Source: Nocardia sp. BSTN01 (lineage in GTDB: Bacteria; Actinomycetota; Actinomycetes; Mycobacteriales; Mycobacteriaceae). From it: DNA of 64,000 nt. The notes under the pieces are model-generated. The model had not been told where the DNA came from. It did no database searches and saw only the letters and a list, made by a program, of their open reading frames with translations. The position numbers were made by a program, and so were the translations under genes. Where the stretch lies: NCBI RefSeq assembly GCF_015354405.1, contig NZ_JADKYP010000008.1:62001-126000 (forward strand). Reading direction: 5' to 3'. Of the stretch, positions 18,022 to 25,288 are shown one piece after another (position 1 is the first letter of the stretch; each line of letters opens with the position of its first letter).

Positions 18022-18807
18022 TTACGGCGGCGCGGGCAGCCGCCCGCGGGAGCGGGCCTCCCGCAGCACCCATACCGCCGTGGGCACGGCCACCACTCCG
18101 AGGCCGATCAGGCCGTACCCCGCGGACGCGGGCAGATCCAGGAACACCGCATGGGCCAGCGCCGACCCGAACCAGGTCCACAGCAGCACCGCGATCGGTA
18201 CCGCGGGTCCGGCGCCGCGCGGGGCGCAGCGGCGTTCGAACGCCGCGAGCAACGTCGCCATCAGGGCGCCGACCGCGAACCAGCCCAGGTAGTTCGTATA
18301 CGGGATATCGCCGATTCCGGGCAGGCCCGGATGGGCCGAACACCAGGTCCACTGCCCGTCGGCCACCATCTGCGGGTCGAGGTAGAGGTCCCAGCCCACC
18401 GCGCCCACGGCGGTCGCCAGAACGCGGGTGACGGTGCGGCGGCACAGCAGTCCGGTCGCCACCCAGATCGGATAGAGGCCGCCGACCCAGGCCACCGGCA
18501 CGACCAGTGGCACCTGCGCCAGGTCGGGCCCGAGCCGGCCGTGCGCGTAGTGATAGCAGCCGAACGGGAAACCCCGTGCGGTACCGATCATTTCGGCGAC
18601 CGCGCCCACGCCGCCGACGATCACCGCGTACCCGGCCGCCCAGCCGATGCCCCGGGCCACCCAGGCGTGCAGCAGCGCGGTGGCCGCCGACAGCGCGACG
18701 ATCAGGACCGTCACCCGATCCCGCGTGGAGCCGTCGGTGAGGGGATAGGCGATCTGCGCCGCGACCCAGGCCACGGCGGTCACCGCCGGCCACTGCCGTG
18801 CCGTCAT
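18022..18807 (-). CDS. cruF: CruF-like carotenoid biosynthesis membrane protein
   Basis: A 261-residue integral membrane protein with about seven hydrophobic helices, matching the carotenoid 1',2'-hydratase/CruF family. Characteristic pieces are RGFPFGCYHYAHGRLGPD, VPVAWVGGLYPIW, GWDLYLDPQMVADGQWTW and IPYTNYLGWFAVG, which hold the conserved His, Asp and Trp residues of the family. It would hydrate the open psi end of a gamma-carotene-type molecule. Its start overlaps the crtO stop by 4 bases (ATGA). Substrate is inferred from neighbours. Confidence 0.82.
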   Translation of the reverse strand: MTARQWPAVTAVAWVAAQIAYPLTDGSTRDRVTVLIVALSAATALLHAWVARGIGWAAGYAVIVGGVGAVAEMIGTARGFPFGCYHYAHGRLGPDLAQVPLVVPVAWVGGLYPIWVATGLLCRRTVTRVLATAVGAVGWDLYLDPQMVADGQWTWCSAHPGLPGIGDIPYTNYLGWFAVGALMATLLAAFERRCAPRGAGPAVPIAVLLWTWFGSALAHAVFLDLPASAGYGLIGLGVVAVPTAVWVLREARSRGRLPAPP

Positions 18808-20366
18808 CGCCGCGCGAAACGGCCGCGGCGCAGCGAGCGCAACACCAGCCCCGCCGCGGTACGCCCGCTGGCTCCAGACACCCCGCCGCCGGGGTGGGTG
18901 GAGGCCCCGGTCAGATACAGCCCGGGCGCACCCGGCACCTTCTGCCCGGACAATTCCGGAATGGGCCGCCAGAAGAACATCTGATCCAGCGACATCTCGA
19001 CATGCATGACGTTGCCGCCGATCAGCCCCAGCTCGCTCTCCAGATCGGCGGGGGTCTGCACATAGCGCTGCCGCACCGAATCGGCGAAACCCGGTGCGTA
19101 GGAGTCGACTTCGGCGATGATGCGGTCGGCCTCGCGCTCACCGTGCGCGCGCCAGTCGCTGCCGTCGGCGAGCCGGTGCGGATGCCACTGCGCCCACAGC
19201 GACAGCTGATGCTCGCCGGGTGGCGCGATCGTGGGGTCGAGCGCGCTGAAACTCATCGCCAGCACCACCGGACGCGGCGGCAGTTCCCCGGCCAGCGCGG
19301 CGGCGTGGGCGAGTCGCAGGTGCCGTCGATCGGACACCAGCAGTTGCAGTCCGCGCGTCGACTCCTCCGGTGCGGCGCCCGGATATGCCGGAAGGGCGGT
19401 GGTCGCGGCCCGCACCACCATGCCGATACCGGGTCCGACCCGGATGCGGCGCCGCCAGTCGGTGAGGACGGTGTCGTCGAATCCGCCGCGCCGCAACAAC
19501 TCCAGAGTGGTGAGCACGTGTGTGCCGGAAATCACGGTGCGGGCGAACAGGTCGCGGCCGCCTGCCGTGCGGACCCGCCAGCCGTCGCCCGAGCGGCGCA
19601 GCTCGGTCACCTCGTCACCGGCGGAGACGGTTCCGCCGTCGGCACCCAGCCGCGCCACGAGTGCCGTGGTGAGCGCGCCGCTGCCGCCGACCGCGCGGCC
19701 GGGCGGCAGCGTGTGCATCAGCGCGGCGAAACCGGCCATCGGCGCGGTGCCGGGTTCCGACATCGGCGGCCCGGACTGTGCGCCGAACCAGGCCAGTGCC
19801 GCCTTCAGCCGTTCGTCGTCGAACCAGCTGTCCAGCAGGGCGTCTCCGGACTGCAGGAATTCCCGCGACAGCGCGCTGCCACCGCCCCGGGCGTCCAGGC
19901 CCCAGAACGCGCGCAGGAACCGGCCCGGCGTCGGCGCACCGCCGAACGCCCGCATCACCCGCTGGGCCCGGGGCCCCCAGGTCCGGACGAACCGCCGGTA
20001 GGCCTCGGCGTCGCGGGCGTCACAGGCCCGAGCGATCGAGGCGCAGGTGCGGTCGACATCGCGGTGGAAGACGATCGGCTCGGCGCCCGAGCCCACCGGC
20101 GCGGGCGCGAAAGCCCAAGGATCGCAGTCGATGTAGCGCAGCCCGAACTTCTCCAGTTCGAGTTCCTCGATGATGCCGGTGTGGCGGATCATGATGTGCG
20201 CAGAGGAACCGCGGTCCACGAGATGACCGGGGAAACGCTCGACCGTCGACACCGCGCCACCGAGCACCTCGTCGCGCTCGAGGACCTCCACCGGATGTCC
20301 CGCGCGTGCCAGATAACAGGCCGCGACCAGTGCGTTGTGGCCGGAGCCGAGGATCAGTGTCGTCAC
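18804..20366 (-). CDS. crtO: CrtO-type carotenoid ketolase / phytoene dehydrogenase-like oxidoreductase
   Basis: A 520-residue FAD oxidoreductase with N-terminal LILGSGHNALVAACYLARAG and VLERDEVLGGA, and the C-terminal signature LYLTGASTHPGGGVSGASGRTAA. GSSAHIMIRHTGI and HVEMSLDQMFFWRP are typical of CrtO ketolases, which introduce 4-keto groups (known in Rhodococcus), rather than of CrtI. Start is GTG 20366 overlapping the GNAT stop (GTGA). Being in the same operon as cruF and a GT2 suggests a keto-, hydroxy-, glycosyl-carotenoid end product. A desaturase role is the alternative. Confidence 0.78.
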   Translation of the reverse strand: MTTLILGSGHNALVAACYLARAGHPVEVLERDEVLGGAVSTVERFPGHLVDRGSSAHIMIRHTGIIEELELEKFGLRYIDCDPWAFAPAPVGSGAEPIVFHRDVDRTCASIARACDARDAEAYRRFVRTWGPRAQRVMRAFGGAPTPGRFLRAFWGLDARGGGSALSREFLQSGDALLDSWFDDERLKAALAWFGAQSGPPMSEPGTAPMAGFAALMHTLPPGRAVGGSGALTTALVARLGADGGTVSAGDEVTELRRSGDGWRVRTAGGRDLFARTVISGTHVLTTLELLRRGGFDDTVLTDWRRRIRVGPGIGMVVRAATTALPAYPGAAPEESTRGLQLLVSDRRHLRLAHAAALAGELPPRPVVLAMSFSALDPTIAPPGEHQLSLWAQWHPHRLADGSDWRAHGEREADRIIAEVDSYAPGFADSVRQRYVQTPADLESELGLIGGNVMHVEMSLDQMFFWRPIPELSGQKVPGAPGLYLTGASTHPGGGVSGASGRTAAGLVLRSLRRGRFARR

Positions 20367-20989
20367 TGCTCGGGCGTCCGCAGCGGTAGCCGGCGGCCGA
20401 GTACGGCGAAGCGCCGGGTATCACCCGAGAAGACGAAATGCCGGACCACATCGGTGAATCCCTGCCGGCGATACAGCCGCCAGGCGCGGTTGGCCTCGCG
20501 GTCGACCTCCGGTGTGGACAGCAGTACCGCCGCTTCCGTGCGCTGCTCGAGCAGTCGCACCAGCAGGGTCTCGCCGATGCCGCGCCCTTGGGCGGAGGGA
20601 TGGACGTGCAGTTCGGTGAGTTCGAAATAGTCCGACAGCAGGGCCCGCGCGGTCTGCTCCGGCCAGCCCGAGCGACGCAATCCGGTGTGCACCTGCTGAT
20701 GCCACCACTGGTGCGGCGCACCGCGATAGCCGTAGGCGATCGCGACGATCGGCGCGGTGCGCAGGTCGACGTGGCCGCTGTCGTCGGGGACCACCGCGGC
20801 GACGGCCTGCCAGCCCGGCCGGGTGGTGTGCTCGGCCCACATCGGGGCGCGGTGGTGTTCGGTGCCGCGTGGATAGTCCATCGCCGCGACGTACACGGCG
20901 AGGGCGTCGTGCAGCCGGTGACGCAACGTCGCGGCCGAGAGGTCGACGACGACGGGCGCGGGGGTGTGGCGGGGCCTGACGGCGGTCAT
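20363..20989 (-). CDS. GNAT-family N-acetyltransferase (Rv2170-like)
   Basis: A 208-residue acetyl-CoA-dependent acyltransferase. The acetyl-CoA loop is ELHVHPSAQGRGIGETLL (motif QGRGIG) and the C-terminal NRAWRLYRRQGF is the usual GNAT motif B. The N terminus holds VYVAAMDYPRGTEHHRAPMWAEHT, which extends the fold. It matches Rv2170 in type and genome position; I recall a citrate-lysine metabolism proposal for that protein but cannot confirm it here. First gene of the crtO-cruF-lppM-GT2 set, with 4-base overlap to crtO. No strong ribosome site is visible. Confidence 0.83.
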   Translation of the reverse strand: MTAVRPRHTPAPVVVDLSAATLRHRLHDALAVYVAAMDYPRGTEHHRAPMWAEHTTRPGWQAVAAVVPDDSGHVDLRTAPIVAIAYGYRGAPHQWWHQQVHTGLRRSGWPEQTARALLSDYFELTELHVHPSAQGRGIGETLLVRLLEQRTEAAVLLSTPEVDREANRAWRLYRRQGFTDVVRHFVFSGDTRRFAVLGRRLPLRTPEQ

Positions 20990-21228
20990 GTGCGGGGAGC
21001 CATATCTTCGGGGCCGTCTCTGTCTGTCGAAGGTTCTGTGGTCTGGGGCGGACGTCGGATGCGGGGCGGACGGGGGTGCGGGATCCCCATCCAGGGTGCG
21101 CGGCTCTCGTTCGGCGCGAAAGTCTGTCGGTGGTCGTCTCTATATTCACATTCAATTGAAACGTTCGAATACCTGTTCGGTTCGGCGCGGTCGACCGGGC
21201 CCGGTATGCGAAATGTGGAGGTGTCGAG

Positions 21229-21672
21229 ATGGCTGGTCGGATGGACGATCCGCGACGTGCCGGCCGGGCGGGCGGTCTGCTCGACCGGGCGGACACGATG
21301 GTGCAGCAGGCCTGGGCCGAACCCGACCCGAGCGAGCGGCTGCGCAGCGCGTATCTGGCGGCCCTGCGCGGCGCCGGGGCGGTGCTGGCCGCGACCGGGG
21401 CCGACCGCGCGCCGCGGGCTCGCTCCCGCAACGCGTGGGTGCTGATGCAACAGGCCGCTCCGGAATTCGTCATGTGGTCGGACTACTTCAGTTCCTTCTC
21501 CGAAACGAGGGCGGCGCTCGAGGCCGGACTGGACCGCGCGATCAGCGATACCCAGGCCGACGAATTCGCCTCGCGGGTGGAGGCATTCCTGCGCGATGTG
21601 GAGGATGCGCTGGCGATTACCGCGGCCCGGTTGCGTCCCGCGCCGGGCTGGCTGGCGGACGGCACGGCGTGA
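21229..21672 (+). CDS. SAV_6107-family HEPN-domain protein
   Basis: A 147-residue all-helical protein: DRADTMVQQAWAE, ERLRSAYLAALRGAGAVLAATG, RSRNAWVLMQQAAPEFVMWSDYF and a C-terminal helical arm (DEFASRVEAFLRDVEDALAITAARL). The layout and conserved RSRNAW match SAV_6107-type HEPN proteins found near the dcw cluster in actinobacteria; function is unknown. TGGAGG lies 7 bases before the ATG. Upstream is a TTCAATTGAA palindrome at 21151-21160 close to a probable promoter. Confidence 0.8.
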   Translation: MAGRMDDPRRAGRAGGLLDRADTMVQQAWAEPDPSERLRSAYLAALRGAGAVLAATGADRAPRARSRNAWVLMQQAAPEFVMWSDYFSSFSETRAALEAGLDRAISDTQADEFASRVEAFLRDVEDALAITAARLRPAPGWLADGTA

Positions 21673-21710
21673 ACATCGGCGAGTAGGTGGTAGCGCACTG
21701 ATCGAACTCG

Positions 21711-21746
21711 TATCATTGGTGGCAGTAGCCGCCAAGGTCGGCTACT
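21711..21746 (+). promoter_or_regulatory. -10 element and 5' hairpin ahead of the DUF3040 gene
   Basis: TATCAT at 21711-21716 is a good -10 and would start transcription near 21723. Immediately there, AGTAGCCG (21724-21731) pairs perfectly with CGGCTACT (21739-21746) across a 7-base loop. The hairpin could therefore cap the DUF3040 mRNA 5' end or terminate readthrough from the HEPN gene. Confidence 0.4.
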
Positions 21747-21796
21747 TGTCGTCTACCCGGAGGCGACAACCAGGACCTAGTGCCGGGGGAGGTACC

Positions 21797-22228
21797 GTGC
21801 CACTCTCCGAGCACGAGCAGCGCATGCTCGAACAGATCGAGAGCGCGCTCTATGCTGAGGACCCTAAATTCGCCTCGACCGTGCGTGGTGGTCGGCTTCG
21901 CTCTGCCACCGGAAGACGCAGACTTCAGGCGGCCGCGCTCTTCGTCCTCGGCCTCGTTCTTCTCATCGCGGGAATCGCCCTGCCCGTCAAGCCCGGCGGA
22001 TTCCCCATCATCAGCCTGCTCGGCTTCATCGTGATGTTCGGCGCGGGTGTGTTGTTGCTGCTGGGCGGCTCGGGTATGACCAAGAGCGGCCGAGGCGGCG
22101 GCGACGACGCCTCCTCCGGCCCCGGTGGGATTCCCGGCCGTGCGGCAAAGAGTAAGCAACGCAAGGCCGGCGGCTTCTCCGCTCGCATGGAAGATCGGTT
22201 CAGGCGCCGCTTCGAGCAAGACAGCTGA
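21797..22228 (+). CDS. DUF3040 membrane protein (Rv2169c-like)
   Basis: A 143-residue protein beginning PLSEHEQRMLEQIESALYAEDPKFA, the signature of DUF3040, followed by a basic stretch, two membrane helices at about 49-68 and 75-97, and a long Gly/Lys/Arg-rich cytoplasmic tail. Conserved in actinobacteria just upstream of mraZ; function unknown. GTG 21797 has a GGGGGAGG ribosome site 4 bases upstream. A strong hairpin follows about 100 bases after the stop, so it is likely monocistronic. Confidence 0.85.
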   Translation: MPLSEHEQRMLEQIESALYAEDPKFASTVRGGRLRSATGRRRLQAAALFVLGLVLLIAGIALPVKPGGFPIISLLGFIVMFGAGVLLLLGGSGMTKSGRGGGDDASSGPGGIPGRAAKSKQRKAGGFSARMEDRFRRRFEQDS

Positions 22229-22328
22229 GCCTGCGCTCGCGTCCTGGAGGCGGCGGCGAGCGACCGAATGTGGGTTGCGTGATGATTGCCGTGCCCGGCA
22301 CCGAGTAGCCGGCAACTGAACAACCTCG

Positions 22329-22364
22329 AACGACACGCCGTGATCTGCGGCGTGTCGTTTTCTT
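22329..22364 (+). terminator. Rho-independent terminator after the DUF3040 gene
   Basis: AACGACACGCCG (22329-22340) pairs perfectly with CGGCGTGTCGTT (22348-22359) over a 7-base loop, followed by TTCTT. A 12-bp stem plus T-rich tail is a textbook intrinsic terminator and isolates the dcw cluster from upstream transcription. Confidence 0.85.
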
Positions 22365-22422
22365 GTCGCGGAGTGATCCGGATCGCGTTCATGCTGCGCC
22401 GGATTCGTCGTCCCCCGCGTTT

Positions 22423-22451
22423 CCCCACCTTGCCCCACGCCCGGCCCCCAC
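22423..22451 (-). promoter_or_regulatory. upstream cluster of reversed MraZ-box-like motifs
   Basis: CCCCAC (GTGGGG on the minus strand) occurs at 22423-22428, 22433-22438 and 22446-22451. The first two have the same 10-base period as the MraZ boxes near the promoter but the opposite orientation. MraZ binding here is conjecture. Confidence 0.3.
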
Positions 22452-22634
22452 TCTCACCCACCGACTGTCGGGGCGGCTCCCAGCTGCGGGTTTGCTGATG
22501 GTTGTCGGACGGACCGCCCCGCCGGCGGCGCGTGTCGGGGGAACTCGACGAAATCTCCCCACCGCAGTGATAGCTGAGCTGACCTGCTCGATCCCCGAGC
22601 CGGGGACCGAGATCACCGCGGCTTTCGATTGAAA

Positions 22635-22660
22635 GTGGGGGAAAGTGGGGTAATGTGGAG
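22635..22660 (+). promoter_or_regulatory. MraZ boxes overlapping the mraZ promoter
   Basis: Three direct repeats with 10-base period: GTGGGG at 22635-22640, GTGGGG at 22645-22650 and GTGGAG at 22655-22660. MraZ is known to bind such tandem TGGG repeats and autorepress the dcw operon. TAATGT at 22651-22656 is a possible -10 lying between the second and third repeats, so MraZ binding would block RNA polymerase. Confidence 0.75.
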
Positions 22661-22715
22661 CGCGCACTGATAAGAGCCGATCAGACGAGGTGATCGAGCG
22701 GGAGGTGTCGAGACT

Positions 22716-23147
22716 GTGTTTCTCGGTACCTACACGCCTCGGCTGGACGACAAAGGGCGACTGACGTTGCCTGCGAAGTTTCGCGACGAGCTGGCGGGAG
22801 GGTTGATGGTCACGAAAGGTCAGGACCACAGCCTTGCCGTCTATCCCAAAGAAGAGTTCACCGCCCTGGCGCGGCGAGCCGCGGCGGCGTCCCGAAGCAA
22901 CCCGCAAGCAAGGGCTTTCGTTCGTGCCTTGGCGGCGTCCACGGACGAACAACGTCCCGATGGGCAGGGCCGGATCACGTTGTCGGCCGAACATCGCCGC
23001 TACGCGAACCTGTCCAAGGACTGCGTGGTGATCGGCTCGGTCGATTTCCTCGAGATCTGGGACAAACAGGCGTGGGATTCCTACCTCGCCGAGCACGAGG
23101 AGGACTACTCGCTGGCAGGAGACGAGTCGCTGGGCGGAATTTTCTGA
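22716..23147 (+). CDS. mraZ: transcriptional regulator MraZ
   Basis: A 143-residue AbrB-like DNA-binding protein with two repeated MraZ domains: [23 protein letters not shown] at the N terminus and [21 protein letters not shown] in the middle. It forms ring oligomers and represses its own operon through the repeats at 22635-22660. GTG 22716 has GGGAGG about 10 bases upstream. First gene of the dcw cluster; rsmH follows after a 164-base leader. Confidence 0.95.
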   Translation: MFLGTYTPRLDDKGRLTLPAKFRDELAGGLMVTKGQDHSLAVYPKEEFTALARRAAAASRSNPQARAFVRALAASTDEQRPDGQGRITLSAEHRRYANLSKDCVVIGSVDFLEIWDKQAWDSYLAEHEEDYSLAGDESLGGIF

Positions 23148-23311
23148 TCCGAGACAGGCGAGTGCCCTGCGGCCTCTGCCCGGCACGGACCCTGACGTAC
23201 TTCCCCAACGCCAGGTGCCGTGTTCGGTCAGAGACCCCGGGGCATTGGCTGTCCACTCGTTAGGCCATCCACCCGTCGCAAGCACCGTGAGCCAGGATCC
23301 GGGAGGTCGAG

Positions 23312-24283
23312 GTGAATCGTGACAGCGACCGCCCCCGCCATGTTCCGGTTCTCTTGCGTCGTGCCGACGAAATCCTCGGCCCCGCACTGGAATCCGGCGG
23401 AGTCCTGGTCGACGCCACGCTCGGTTTGGGTGGGCATGCCGAACATTTTCTGCGGACCTACCCCGCGATCCACCTGATCGGACTGGACCGCGATACCGAG
23501 GCGTTGCGCTTGGCGGGCGAGCGGCTCGCGCCCTTCGCCGATCGAATCACGCTGGTACACACCCGATATGACGGCCTGCCCGGCGCCCTGCGGCAGGCCG
23601 GGCTGCCGGAACGCGGTTCGGTGCGTGCGGTGCTGATGGACCTCGGTGTCTCCTCGATGCAACTCGACGAGGCCGAGCGGGGATTCGCCTATTCGGTGGA
23701 CGCTCCGCTGGACATGCGGATGGATCCGACCTCCGACCTCACCGCGGCCGATGTGCTCAACACCTACAGCCACGGCGACCTGGCCCGCATCCTGAAAACC
23801 TATGGCGAGGAACGCTTTGCGGGCCGGATCGCGAGCGAGATCCTCCGCCGGCGCGCGCAGCGGCCGTTCACGACCAGTGCCCAACTGGTGGAACTGCTCT
23901 ACGACGCGATCCCGGCGGCGACCCGGCGCACCGGCGGGCACCCCGCCAAACGCACCTTCCAGGCTTTGCGGATCGAGGTCAACCGCGAACTCGAGTCGCT
24001 CGAGGCCGCGGTGCCGGCGGCGCTGGCCGCGCTGGAGGTCGGCGGCCGGATCGTCGTCATGTCCTACCAGTCGCTGGAGGACAAGGTCGTCAAACAGATC
24101 TTCGCGCAGGCCTCGGCCTCGCGCACACCATTGGACCTGCCCGTCGAATTGCCCGGTATGGGACCGGAATTCGCGATTCTGACCAGGGGCGCGGAGAAGG
24201 CGAGCGAAACGGAGATCGAGGAGAACCCACGCGCGGCGCCGGTGCGTATGCGGGCCGCGGAGCGAATACAGGCGGCCGGGTGA
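23312..24283 (+). CDS. rsmH: 16S rRNA (cytosine-1402 N4) methyltransferase
   Basis: A 323-residue S-adenosylmethionine methyltransferase acting on C1402 of 16S rRNA. Motifs: [13 protein letters not shown] at the start, [15 protein letters not shown] for the cofactor site, [44 protein letters not shown] and [15 protein letters not shown]. All typical of RsmH/MraW, and length is normal. Starts at GTG 23312 with GGGAGG 6 bases upstream. Lies between mraZ and ftsL as in nearly all dcw clusters. Confidence 0.95.
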   Translation: MNRDSDRPRHVPVLLRRADEILGPALESGGVLVDATLGLGGHAEHFLRTYPAIHLIGLDRDTEALRLAGERLAPFADRITLVHTRYDGLPGALRQAGLPERGSVRAVLMDLGVSSMQLDEAERGFAYSVDAPLDMRMDPTSDLTAADVLNTYSHGDLARILKTYGEERFAGRIASEILRRRAQRPFTTSAQLVELLYDAIPAATRRTGGHPAKRTFQALRIEVNRELESLEAAVPAALAALEVGGRIVVMSYQSLEDKVVKQIFAQASASRTPLDLPVELPGMGPEFAILTRGAEKASETEIEENPRAAPVRMRAAERIQAAG

Positions 24284-24367
24284 CAGCGATCCGGCTACGG
24301 GGGTATTGCCGGTGCGGCAGCACTACGACGGGCAGTCCCACAGGAAATTGGTAGGGGAGGCAGGAAT

Positions 24368-25288
24368 ATGAGCGTGCGGACACGGGTGGACGCACCACAG
24401 CGGACGCAGCGGTCCGCGCCGCGGCGAGCGCACAGCGCCGACCGCGTGAAATCCGGTGCGGCCCAACGCGCGTATGCGCGCCGGCGCAATCGGGCGGGGG
24501 AGCGCGTGCTTCCGCCGCTACCCGGGCGCGCCGGGTCGGTGATGGCCGGACGGTTGCCGTTCGTGGCGGCGATTCTGGCCCTGCTCGGCTGCGGTCTGCT
24601 CGCGACTCTGGTGTTGACCACCCATGCCGCCGAGGACAGCTATCAGCTCAGCGACGCCCGCCGCGTCAATCGGCAGTTGCTCGACGAACGCGCGGCCCTG
24701 CAGCGCGAGGTCGAGGCCGCCGACTCGGCGCCCGAACTGGCCAACCGCGCGCGCGAACTGGGCATGATCCCGGCCAAGGATCCCGCCCGCCTGCTCGTGG
24801 CGCCCGACGGTTCGGTCACGGTGGTCGGTAAGGAGACACCCGCCGAGGGAGCGCCCGTGCCGCCGCTCAACACGACTCCGGCCAAACCGGGGGCGCTGCC
24901 GCCGAAACTCGCTCAGGCTCAAGGGGAACGGCTGGTCCCGGTGACCACCACGCCGGCTCCCGCTCCCGGTCCGACCCCGCAGAACCAGGCCCCGGCGCCG
25001 ACCACGACCGCGCCGCAACCGCCGGCCCAGCCGACGCAGGTTCCGGCACCGGTGCAGGCCGCACCGGCAGCGCCGGCCGCACCACCGGCCGGGACGCAAC
25101 CGGCGGCGCAGGCGGCTCCGGCCGCACCGGCCGCCGAGCCGGAGCCCGCGGCGCAGGCGGCGCCGGTCGCCCCCGCGGGTACCCAGCCGACGGCACCGGC
25201 CGGTCCGCCCGCACCCGTAGCACCCGCCGCGCTGCCGGCCGGCACCCAGCCGGTGGTCCAGGCGGCACCCGAGGGGGCTGATCGATGA
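24368..25288 (+). CDS. ftsL: cell division protein FtsL-like, with long Pro/Ala-rich tail
   Basis: Bitopic septal protein of 306 residues. Basic cytoplasmic head (1-60), one membrane helix at about 62-84, then an extracellular coiled coil at about 88-133 (LSDARRVNRQLLDERAALQREVEAADS) ending in ELGMIPAKDPA, typical of FtsL. Residues from about 155 to the end are Pro/Ala/Thr/Gln-rich with PAGTQP repeated four times, a much longer tail than in FtsL of most bacteria but seen in relatives. FtsL bridges FtsQ/FtsB to FtsW/FtsI. ATG has GGGAGG upstream; its stop overlaps ftsI by 4 bases. Confidence 0.82.
   Translation: MSVRTRVDAPQRTQRSAPRRAHSADRVKSGAAQRAYARRRNRAGERVLPPLPGRAGSVMAGRLPFVAAILALLGCGLLATLVLTTHAAEDSYQLSDARRVNRQLLDERAALQREVEAADSAPELANRARELGMIPAKDPARLLVAPDGSVTVVGKETPAEGAPVPPLNTTPAKPGALPPKLAQAQGERLVPVTTTPAPAPGPTPQNQAPAPTTTAPQPPAQPTQVPAPVQAAPAAPAAPPAGTQPAAQAAPAAPAAEPEPAAQAAPVAPAGTQPTAPAGPPAPVAPAALPAGTQPVVQAAPEGADR

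Larger units (their letters stand above)
22229..22715. other. regulatory intergenic region before mraZ
   Basis: This 487-base stretch has no credible gene. It contains an intrinsic terminator for the DUF3040 gene (22329-22364), a cluster of CCCCAC motifs (22423-22451) and the MraZ boxes with the mraZ promoter (22635-22660). Confidence 0.6.

Noticed and set aside
22229-22715. RNase P RNA or other stable RNA before mraZ
   Set aside because: No GAGGAAAGTCC or other RNase P core element is present; the region is explained by terminator, repeats and promoter.
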